Below are positions 18,281 through 24,959 of a DNA stretch of 41,175 nt, piece by piece. Both the position numbers and the translations under genes were made by a program. The stretch covers positions 1 through 41,175 of the forward strand of contig PQAF01000009.1 of the NCBI GenBank assembly GCA_003105015.1, in the 5' to 3' direction. The stretch's first letter is position 1. Each line of letters starts with the position of its first letter. Below the pieces are notes generated by a model. It worked only from the letters and a program-made list of their open reading frames with translations. It was not told the DNA's origin and did not search any database. Source of the stretch: Rhodocyclales bacterium (GTDB lineage Bacteria > Pseudomonadota > Gammaproteobacteria > Burkholderiales > Rhodocyclaceae).

Positions 18281-18592
18281 TCAGCCCAGTTGAATCAGCA
18301 CCGTGCCGTTGTCCACCCGCGCCGCATAGCGGTGCGTGCAGCCCCTGTCGGGGGCGACGGCCTCGCCGCTGTCGAGCGCGATGTGCATGCCGTGCAGCGG
18401 GCAGGTGACGCGCTTGCCGGCGACGATGCCCTGCGAGAGCGGGCCGCCCTTGTGCGGGCAGCGGTCGTCGACGGCGAAGACTTCGTCGGCGGCGTTGCGG
18501 AACACGGCGACGTCGCCGCGAGAGGTTTTCACCACCCGCGCGCCGAGCGGCGGGATCTCTTCAAGCGGGCAGACTTTGAGCCAGGCGCTCAT
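18281..18592 (-). CDS. nirD: Nitrite reductase [NAD(P)H] small subunit
   Basis: The 103-residue NirD has a Rieske-like fold. Both ligand pairs of a true Rieske [2Fe-2S] centre are kept: Cys45-His47 in RCPHKGGPL and Cys64-His67 in TCPLHGMHI. Many NirD proteins, such as that of Escherichia coli, lack them, so this one may bind a cluster. The ATG at 18592 is preceded by AAAGGAG and overlaps the end of nirB by 32 bases in another frame. It works with NirB in the six-electron reduction of nitrite to ammonium in the cytoplasm and is the last gene of the operon. Confidence 0.94.
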   Translation of the reverse strand: MSAWLKVCPLEEIPPLGARVVKTSRGDVAVFRNAADEVFAVDDRCPHKGGPLSQGIVAGKRVTCPLHGMHIALDSGEAVAPDRGCTHRYAARVDNGTVLIQLG

Positions 18593-21062
18593 GGCTTTCT
18601 CCTTTTTGTTCGACAATCCGGATCGGCGCAAACTCGGCGCTGCGCAGCCCCTTGGCGCGCTCGGCCCACGGGTCCTGCTCGTCCTGCAGGGCGAAGAGCA
18701 GGCGCTCGTAGAGGGCCTTGCGATTCGCGGCATCCTCGACCACCTTCTGCTTCACGGTGTCGAGGCCGACGCGCGCCACCCAGTGCACCGTGCGGTCGAG
18801 GTAGCGCGCCTCCTCGCGATAGAGCTGCAGGAAGGCCCCTGCGTATTCCATCACCTCCTCGCGCGTCTTCACCTTGGCGAGGAACTGCGCCACCTCCGTC
18901 TTGATGCCGCCGTTGCCGGCGACGTAGATCTCCCAGCCGGACTCCACGCCGACGATGCCGACGTCCTTGATGCCGGCCTCGGCGCAGTTGCGCGGACAGC
19001 CGCTCACCGCCAGCTTCACCTTGTGCGGCGCCCACATGCGATCCAGCGCGCGCTCCAGGTCGATGCCCAGGCCGGTCGAGTCCTGCACGCCGAAGCGGCA
19101 CCACTCCGAACCGACGCAGGTCTTCACCGTGCGGATCGACTTGCCGTAGGCAAAGCCCGAGGGCATGCCGAGGTCGGCCCACATCCGCGGCAGGTCCTCC
19201 TTCTTCACGCCGAGGAGGTCGATGCGCTGGCCGCCGGTGAACTTCACCGTCGGCACGGCGTATTTTTCCGCCACCTCGGCGATGCGCCTGAGCTGCGCCG
19301 GCGTGGTGACGCCGCCGTGGATGCGCGGCACCACCGAAAACGTGCCGTCCTTCTGGATGTTGGCGTGCGCCCGCTCGTTGATGAAGCGCGACTGCGGGTC
19401 GTCCTTGTACTCCTTGGGGAAGGCGCACACCAGGTAGTAGTTGAGTGCCGGCCGGCAGGAGGCGCAGCCGTCGGGCGTCTTCCACTCGAGGAAGCGCATC
19501 GCCGCGGGGATCGACAGCAGCTTCTGCTCGCGGATCGCCTTGCGCACCTCCTCGTGCGTGAACTCGGTGCAGCCGCACAGCGGCTTCTTCGCCGCGTCCT
19601 GCGGCTGGTAGGCGCCGCCCACCGTGGTGGCGAGGATCTGCTCGACCAGGCCGGTGCAGGAGCCGCAGGAGCTGGAGGCCTTGGTGTGCTTCCTCACCTC
19701 CTCCAGCGTGAACAGGCCCTGCTCCTTGATGGCCTTGACGATGGTGCCCTTGCAGACGCCGTTGCAGCCGCACACCTCGGCGGAATCCGCCATGGCGGCG
19801 GCCTTGCTCTGGCCCTGGTGGCCGGCGCTGCCGAGGTGCGTGTTTACGTAGGATGTGCCGAACATCAGGTGGTCGCGGATGCCGGAGACGTCGCGGCCCT
19901 CGCGCAGCAGCTGGAAGTACCAGCTGCCGTCCACCGTGTCGCCGTAGAGCACGGCGCCGGCCAGCTTGTCGCCCTTCAGCACCAGCTTCTTGTACACGCC
20001 GCCGTTGCGGTCGTTCAGCACGATCTCCTCGGTGCCCTCGCCGCCCATGAAGTCGCCGGCGGAGAAGACGTCGATGCCGGTCACCTTGAGCTTGGTCGAC
20101 ACCACCGAGCCGGCGTAGCGGCCGATGCCGAAGTTCGCCAGGTGGTTGGCGCAGACCTTGCCCTGCTCGAACAGCGGCGCGACAAGGCCATAGGCCGTGC
20201 CGCGGTGCGCGGCGCATTCGCCGACAGCGTAGATGCGCGGGTCGTAGGTCTGCAGCGTGTCGCTGACGACGATGCCGCGCTCGCAGTGCAGGCCGGCGGC
20301 TTCCGCCAGCGCGGTGTTCGGGCGGATGCCCACCGCCATCACCACCAGGTCGGCGGGGATCGTCTCGCCGTCCTTGAATTTCACGGCGCAGACGCGGCCG
20401 CCATCGTTGTCTGGGCCCTGCACCAGCTCGCTGGTGAACTTCGGCAGCAGGAACTTCAGGCCCTTCGCTTCGAGCGAGACCTGCAGCATGCCGGCCGCCG
20501 TCTTGTCGAGCTGGCGCTCCATCAGCCAGTCCGCCGCATGCACCACGGTGACGTCCATGCCGCGCAGCTTCAGCCCGTTGGCCGCCTCCAGGCCGAGCAG
20601 GCCGCCGCCGATCACCACCGCGTGCTTGTGGTTCGCCGCCGCCTCGATCATGGCCTGCGTGTCGGCGATGTCGCGGTAGGCGATCACGCCGGGCAGATCC
20701 TTCCCCGGCACCGGCAGCATGAAGGGGTTCGAGCCGGTGGCGAGCAGCAGGCGGTCGTAGGGCGCCTCGCTGCCGTCCTCGGCCACCACCTTGCGGCGGA
20801 TGCGGTCGATCTTCACGACCTTCTTCCCGGCGTGCAGGACGATGCCATTGTCGCGATACCAGTCGACATCGTTGAGCATGATCTCCGGCAGCTTCATCTC
20901 GCCCGCCAGCACCGGCGAGAGCAGGATGCGGTTGTAGTTGCCGTGCGGCTCGGCGCCGAAGACGGTGATGTCGTAGAGGTCCGGCGCCAGCTTGAGCAGT
21001 TCCTCCAGCGTGCGCACGCCGGCCATGCCGTTGCCGACGAGGACGAGCTTCGGTTTCTTCAT
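18561..21062 (-). CDS. nirB: Nitrite reductase [NAD(P)H] large subunit
   Basis: The 833-residue NirB reduces nitrite to ammonium with NAD(P)H. Domains in order are: a pyridine-nucleotide-disulphide oxidoreductase domain (LVGNGMAG at the start, VIGGGLLGLEAA near 150); two BFD-like [2Fe-2S] segments (CGCNGVCKG with CGSC, and CGCTEF with CASC); and the sulphite/nitrite reductase domain. Siroheme and [4Fe-4S] ligands lie in TCVGSEWCRFG and SGCPRNCAE. The ATG at 21062 has GGGAG seven bases upstream. It lies 16 bases after nrtD. The C-terminus runs 32 bases into nirD, a little longer than expected, but no damage is visible. Confidence 0.97.
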   Translation of the reverse strand: MKKPKLVLVGNGMAGVRTLEELLKLAPDLYDITVFGAEPHGNYNRILLSPVLAGEMKLPEIMLNDVDWYRDNGIVLHAGKKVVKIDRIRRKVVAEDGSEAPYDRLLLATGSNPFMLPVPGKDLPGVIAYRDIADTQAMIEAAANHKHAVVIGGGLLGLEAANGLKLRGMDVTVVHAADWLMERQLDKTAAGMLQVSLEAKGLKFLLPKFTSELVQGPDNDGGRVCAVKFKDGETIPADLVVMAVGIRPNTALAEAAGLHCERGIVVSDTLQTYDPRIYAVGECAAHRGTAYGLVAPLFEQGKVCANHLANFGIGRYAGSVVSTKLKVTGIDVFSAGDFMGGEGTEEIVLNDRNGGVYKKLVLKGDKLAGAVLYGDTVDGSWYFQLLREGRDVSGIRDHLMFGTSYVNTHLGSAGHQGQSKAAAMADSAEVCGCNGVCKGTIVKAIKEQGLFTLEEVRKHTKASSSCGSCTGLVEQILATTVGGAYQPQDAAKKPLCGCTEFTHEEVRKAIREQKLLSIPAAMRFLEWKTPDGCASCRPALNYYLVCAFPKEYKDDPQSRFINERAHANIQKDGTFSVVPRIHGGVTTPAQLRRIAEVAEKYAVPTVKFTGGQRIDLLGVKKEDLPRMWADLGMPSGFAYGKSIRTVKTCVGSEWCRFGVQDSTGLGIDLERALDRMWAPHKVKLAVSGCPRNCAEAGIKDVGIVGVESGWEIYVAGNGGIKTEVAQFLAKVKTREEVMEYAGAFLQLYREEARYLDRTVHWVARVGLDTVKQKVVEDAANRKALYERLLFALQDEQDPWAERAKGLRSAEFAPIRIVEQKGESHERLAQSLPA

Positions 21063-21078
21063 GTTTTTTCTCCCTTGA

Positions 21079-21870
21079 TTACGCCGCCCGCCGCAGGTGC
21101 TTGTGGTGAAGGAATTCCAGCACCGCGGCGCGTCCTGCCGTGAACACCGGGTCGTTGGCGAGCTTGAGGCGCTCGCGCGGCCAGGGCAGCTTCACTTCCA
21201 GCACCTCGCCGATGGTCGCCGCCGGGCCGTTGGTCATCATCACCACGCGGTCGGAGAGCAGCACCGCCTCGTCGACGTCGTGGGTCACCATCACCACCGT
21301 GGCGCCGGTGGCCTCCATGACGTTCATCAGCTCGTCCTGCAGGTTGGCGCGGGTCAGCGCGTCGAGCGCGCCGAAGGGCTCGTCGAGCAGCAGGATCTTC
21401 GGCTCCATCGACAGCGCGCGGGCGATGCCGACGCGCTGCTTCATGCCGCCGGAGATCTCCTGCGGGAACTTCGCCTCGGCATGCGTCAGGCCGACCAGCG
21501 CCAGCGCTGCACTGGTGCGCGCCTTCAGCTTGGCCTTGCCCTCCCTGGCGCCGAAGACGCGCTCCACCGCGAGGTACACGTTGTCGTAGCAGGTCAGCCA
21601 GGGCAGCAGCGAGTGGTTCTGGAACACCACGCCGCGGTCGGGGCCGGGGCCGGCCACCTCGCGCCCGTTGGCGAGCAGCACGCCTGAGGTGGGCCGCGTC
21701 AGCCCGGCGATCAGGTTGAGCAGGGTCGACTTGCCGCAGCCGGAGTGGCCGATCAGCGAGACGCACTCCGCCTCGTGGATCGCCAGGTTGATGTCGCGCA
21801 GCGCCGTGAAGGGGCCGTTCTTCGTGTTGAACGTCATGCCGACGTTCTCGATCTGCACCATTTTCTTCAT
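21079..21870 (-). CDS. nrtD: Nitrate/nitrite ABC transporter ATP-binding protein
   Basis: A 263-residue ATPase with Walker A GHSGCGKST, signature ISGGMKQR, Walker B ILLLDEP and the switch histidine in VTHD. The family is that of NrtD/TauB/SsuB importers; the neighbours fix nitrate as the substrate. The ATG at 21870 has AGGAG six bases upstream and lies 11 bases after the permease gene. It energises nitrate uptake through NrtB. It lacks the extra NrtA-like domain seen on cyanobacterial NrtC. Confidence 0.93.
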   Translation of the reverse strand: MKKMVQIENVGMTFNTKNGPFTALRDINLAIHEAECVSLIGHSGCGKSTLLNLIAGLTRPTSGVLLANGREVAGPGPDRGVVFQNHSLLPWLTCYDNVYLAVERVFGAREGKAKLKARTSAALALVGLTHAEAKFPQEISGGMKQRVGIARALSMEPKILLLDEPFGALDALTRANLQDELMNVMEATGATVVMVTHDVDEAVLLSDRVVMMTNGPAATIGEVLEVKLPWPRERLKLANDPVFTAGRAAVLEFLHHKHLRRAA

Positions 21871-21881
21871 GACGGACTCCT

Positions 21882-22787
21882 TCACTCGTAGCTGAAGCGC
21901 TTGGCGAGCATGACCAGGGCCTGCTCCAGCAGCAGGCCGATCAGGCCGACGACGAAGATGGCGATGATGATGTTCTCCACCTTCAGGTTGTTCCACTCGT
22001 CCCACACCCAGAAGCCGAGGCCGACGCCGCCGGTGAGCATCTCCGCGGCGACGATCACCAGCCAGGCGACGCCGATCGACAGGCGCACGCCGGTCATCAT
22101 GTAGGGCAGCACCGCCGGGAAGAGGATCTTCGCGAACACCTTCGACTCGGGCAGGTTGAGCACGCGCGCCACGTTGAGGTAGTCCTGCGGGATGCGCTGC
22201 ACGCCGACGGCGGTGTTGATGATCATCGGCCAGATGCTGGAGATGAAGATCACCCAGATCGCCGCCGGGTTGGCGGCCTTGAACACCAGCAGGCCGATCG
22301 GCAGCCAGGCGAGCGGGCTGACCGGCCGCAGCAGGCTAACGATCGGCGCCGCCATGTCGGCGAGGAACTTGAAGCGCCCGATCAGGAAACCGGCCGGGAT
22401 GCCGACCAGCGCCGCCAGGCCGAAGCCGATGCCGACGCGCTCGAGCGAGAAGAGGATGTTCCAGCCGATGCCCTGGTCGTTCGGCCCGTTGCGGTAGAAC
22501 GGGTCGGCGAACAGCGTCACCGCCGCCTGGAACACCACCGCCGGGCCGGGCAGCTGCGGGCTCGACTTCGATACCAGCGCCCAGATGCCGACGAAGGCCG
22601 CCAGTCCGAGAATCGGCGGCAGGAGCAGGCGCAGAGCTGCGGCCAGAACCGCGCCCGCCCGCTGCCGCCGTCCTGCGGAGACTGACTTTTTCTCCACCAC
22701 CTGCACGTCCGGCGCGGCCGGTGCGGGTTTCCATTTCTCCGACGCCGGGGCGGCGGGTTTGTCGATGCTCATGGCTGTCGCGCTCAT
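21882..22787 (-). CDS. nrtB: Nitrate ABC transporter permease
   Basis: The 301-residue inner-membrane permease has a proline- and lysine-rich cytoplasmic N-terminus of about 45 residues and then about six membrane helices. The first is LLLPPILGLAAFVGIWALV. The segment ending VARVLNLPESKVFAKILFPAVLPYMMTGVRLSIG contains the EAA-type loop that contacts the ATPase. It starts ten bases after nrtA, with GGGAG six bases before the ATG. NrtB-type permeases form homodimers with two ATPase subunits. Confidence 0.93.
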   Translation of the reverse strand: MSATAMSIDKPAAPASEKWKPAPAAPDVQVVEKKSVSAGRRQRAGAVLAAALRLLLPPILGLAAFVGIWALVSKSSPQLPGPAVVFQAAVTLFADPFYRNGPNDQGIGWNILFSLERVGIGFGLAALVGIPAGFLIGRFKFLADMAAPIVSLLRPVSPLAWLPIGLLVFKAANPAAIWVIFISSIWPMIINTAVGVQRIPQDYLNVARVLNLPESKVFAKILFPAVLPYMMTGVRLSIGVAWLVIVAAEMLTGGVGLGFWVWDEWNNLKVENIIIAIFVVGLIGLLLEQALVMLAKRFSYE

Positions 22788-22797
22788 ATCGTTCTCC

Positions 22798-24066
22798 CTA
22801 TGCCTTCACCTTGAAGCCGCCGGCGTACTTCTTCGCGTCCTTGCCGTCCCACACCACGCCGTCGATCAGCTTGGCGCTGCGCATCTCGCCTTTCGGCAGC
22901 GCGACGCCCGCCGCGGCCGCGGCCTGCTTGTACACGTCGATGCGGTTGATCGCCTTCGCCACCGCCAGGTAGTCGGGGTCGGACTTGAGCAGGCCCCAGC
23001 GCTTGTGCTGGGTGAGGAACCACATGCCGTCCGACAGCCAGGGGAAGTTCACCGCGCCGTCGTTGAAGAACTTCATGTAGTTCTTGTCGTCCCAGCTCTT
23101 GCCGAGGCCGTTCTCGTAGCGGCCGAGCATGCGGCCGAGGATGACATCCATGTCGGTGTTGATGTAGGCCTTGGCCGCCACCGTCTCGGCTGTCTTGCGC
23201 CGGTTGGCGAGCGAGGCGTCGATCCAGCGCGAGGCCTCCAGCACCGCCGCCGTCATGGCGCGCGCCGTGTTCGGATATTTCCCCACCCACTCCGCCGTGG
23301 TGCCGAGCACCTTCTCCGGGTGGTCGGTCCACACGTCCTGGCTGGTTGCCACCGAGAAGCCGACCTTGTCCACGATGGCGCGCTGGTTCCACGGCTCGCC
23401 GACGCAGAAGCCGTGCATGTTGCCGACGCGGCAGTTCGCCACCATCTGCGGCGGCGGCACGACGATCGACTTCACGTCGCGGAAAGGATCGATGCCGTGC
23501 GCCGCCAGCCAGTAGTAGAGCCACATGGCGTGGGTGCCGGTGGGAAAGGTCTGCGCGAAGGTGTACGTGCCGGCCGGGCTCGCCGCCACCACCTTCTTCA
23601 GCGAGGCGCCGTCGACCGCGCCCTTCTCCTTCATCTGCGTCGACAGCGAGATGCCCTGGCCGTTGTTGTTGATCGTCATCAGCACCGCCATGTCCTTCTT
23701 CGGCCCGCCGACGCCCAGGTGCACGCCGTACACCAGGCCATAGAGCACGTGCGCCGCATCCAGCTCGCCGTTCGCCAGCTTGTCGCGCACGGCGGCCCAG
23801 GAGGCCTCCTTGCTCGGAATGATCCTGATGCCGTATTTCTTGTCGAATGCGTTCACCGCCGCCATCACCACCGAGGAGCAGTCGGTGAGCGGGATGAAGC
23901 CGATCTTCACCTCCTTCTTCTCCGGCGCGTCCGAGCCGGCCGCCCAGGCCCCTGCGCGCACGCCCGGCGGCACCATGCCCATCAGCGCCGCGCCGCCGAC
24001 GGCGAGCGAAGTGGTCTTGAGGAAGTCGCGCCGCGTGATGCCTGTTTCGATGAGTTTGTCGTCCAT
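22798..24066 (-). CDS. nrtA: Periplasmic nitrate-binding protein, Tat-exported
   Basis: A 422-residue binding protein that delivers nitrate to NrtB. The ATG at 24066 is chosen because GTGGAG stands seven bases before it and a Tat signal follows: TRRDFLK (Arg12-Arg13), then a hydrophobic stretch ending near AWAAG. Mature family segments include KIGFIPLTDCSSVVMA, VGEPWNQRAI and NGAVNFPWLSDGMWF-like sequence. Tat export means it folds in the cytoplasm first. It differs from NasS sensors, which are related but cytoplasmic. It is the first gene of nrtABD-nirBD, behind a leader with an antitermination switch. Confidence 0.94.
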   Translation of the reverse strand: MDDKLIETGITRRDFLKTTSLAVGGAALMGMVPPGVRAGAWAAGSDAPEKKEVKIGFIPLTDCSSVVMAAVNAFDKKYGIRIIPSKEASWAAVRDKLANGELDAAHVLYGLVYGVHLGVGGPKKDMAVLMTINNNGQGISLSTQMKEKGAVDGASLKKVVAASPAGTYTFAQTFPTGTHAMWLYYWLAAHGIDPFRDVKSIVVPPPQMVANCRVGNMHGFCVGEPWNQRAIVDKVGFSVATSQDVWTDHPEKVLGTTAEWVGKYPNTARAMTAAVLEASRWIDASLANRRKTAETVAAKAYINTDMDVILGRMLGRYENGLGKSWDDKNYMKFFNDGAVNFPWLSDGMWFLTQHKRWGLLKSDPDYLAVAKAINRIDVYKQAAAAAGVALPKGEMRSAKLIDGVVWDGKDAKKYAGGFKVKA

Positions 24067-24084
24067 GTCATGCTCCACGTTTCC

Positions 24085-24141
24085 AAAAAAATGGGCGTCG
24101 CATCCGCGGAGAAGAGGAGGAAACTCCGCGGATGGACGCCC
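24085..24141 (-). terminator. Leader terminator upstream of nrtA
   Basis: On the minus strand a 17-bp stem with one bulged C (5' arm 24141-24125, 3' arm 24110-24093) closes a 14-base loop. It is followed after one A by seven T (24091-24085). This is a textbook intrinsic terminator, placed 19 bases before the nrtA ATG and inside the leader, so it must be overcome for the operon to be expressed. Confidence 0.9.
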
Positions 24142-24175
24142 TTGCCCGAAACCTTCCGGATCGCCGTTGACCCGG
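24134..24175 (-). promoter_or_regulatory. Two-hairpin ANTAR-target antiterminator RNA
   Basis: On the minus strand hairpin P1 (24175-24156) pairs CCGGGTC with GATCCGG, seven pairs including one G-T, around the hexaloop AACGGC. Hairpin P2 (24147-24134) pairs GGGC with GTCC around the hexaloop AAGGGC, with two further G-C pairs possible beyond an internal loop. Both loops have A at position 1 and G at position 4, the known recognition features of ANTAR-domain targets. The P2 loop and 3' arm are part of the terminator 5' arm, so P2 and the terminator cannot form together. The transcript begins only about six bases before P1. Confidence 0.82.
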
Positions 24176-24191
24176 TGCTTGACTGTCTGTT

Positions 24192-24207
24192 TGCAAAGCG
24201 CGTGCCA
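24192..24207 (-). promoter_or_regulatory. Sigma-54 promoter of nrtABD-nirBD
   Basis: On the minus strand TGGCACGCGCTTTGCA fits the sigma-54 consensus TGGCAC-N5-TTGCA exactly. The predicted start is about 24181, giving a leader of roughly 115 bases that holds the ANTAR hairpins and the terminator. Confidence 0.88.
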
Positions 24208-24297
24208 GGAACGACGAATAGATCGCAAGGCCGTGCCGGCATTGGCTTTTCGGTGAATTCACGGATGGAAACGCAGCAGGAAGTACAGGGGGCGCAG

Positions 24298-24314
24298 CGC
24301 ACTAATCCGGTGCA
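24298..24314 (-). promoter_or_regulatory. Possible NtrC site upstream of nrtA
   Basis: TGCACC-N5-AGTGCG on the minus strand matches the NtrC pattern TGCACC-N5-GGTGCA in the first half and in four of six bases of the second. It is centred about 125 bp before the predicted start, a normal distance for an NtrC enhancer. Confidence 0.5.
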
Positions 24315-24345
24315 ACATTCCCAAAACCGCACCAGCGTGGGGGAG

Positions 24346-24921
24346 TTACAACAGGACTTTCGCCATCTCGATGAGGTCGCGCGAGATCTCCGCCAGCGGG
24401 CGGCCGCGATCCATCGCCAGCTTGCGCAGCGCGCGGTAGGCCTCCTCCTCGGCGAGGCCGCGCTTCTGCATGAGGAGGCCCTTGGCGCGCTCGACCAGCT
24501 TGCGCTCGGAGAGCTTCTGCGTGGCCTCGGCCAGCTCGCGCCGCAGCGCCTGCCCCTCCTCGAAGCGCGCCACTGCCACCTCGACGATCGGCTTCAGGCG
24601 CGAGGGCTCCAGCCCATCGACGACATAGGCGGCGACGCCGGCCTTCATGGCGTGGCGGATCGACTCGGCGTCGCCCGCCTGCGCGAAGATGATCACCGGC
24701 CGCGGCAGGTCGCGGTGCAGCGTCGCCAGGTGCTCCAGCGTGTCGCGCGAAGGCGAATCCGTCTCGATGAGGATCACGTCGGGCCGGATCGCCTCGACCT
24801 GCTGCGCCAGGTCGAGCGCCGAGGACAGCACCGCCGCCACCTGATGGCCGGCGAGCGCCAGCCCGGCGCAGATCTCGGCGGCGCGCGTGCGGGATTCGTC
24901 GATGACGAGAATGCTCAGCAT
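24346..24921 (-). CDS. nasT: NasT-type ANTAR antitermination regulator
   Basis: The 191-residue protein has an N-terminal receiver-like domain (about 1-120) and a C-terminal ANTAR RNA-binding domain (about 130-185: LSERKLVERAKGLLMQKRGLAEEEAYRALRKLA). NasT proteins bind two-hairpin leaders and stop terminator formation so nitrate genes are read through. In the receiver, the position normally holding the phospho-accepting Asp (PDVILIDxxSPxRD in relatives) is Glu53, so phosphorylation there is unlikely. It lies directly upstream of its likely target leader. The usual partner NasS is absent from the window. A hybrid kinase gene is 38 bases upstream in the same direction. Confidence 0.92.
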   Translation of the reverse strand: MLSILVIDESRTRAAEICAGLALAGHQVAAVLSSALDLAQQVEAIRPDVILIETDSPSRDTLEHLATLHRDLPRPVIIFAQAGDAESIRHAMKAGVAAYVVDGLEPSRLKPIVEVAVARFEEGQALRRELAEATQKLSERKLVERAKGLLMQKRGLAEEEAYRALRKLAMDRGRPLAEISRDLIEMAKVLL

Positions 24922-24959
24922 GTCTTATGCCGAGCAAGCGGTGTGCCAGGAAAAGCCTG

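Noticed and set aside
5176..22690. AAAGTCAGTC motifs inside cas4 and nrtB as members of the dispersed repeat
   Set aside because: These copies are single arms within conserved coding sequence without the partner arm, so chance or codon use explains them.
24144..24160. An alternative ANTAR hairpin with loop AAGGTT
   Set aside because: Its loop also has A1 and G4, but the stem is five pairs including two G-T, and it would break the much stronger P1. It may be a transient alternative only.
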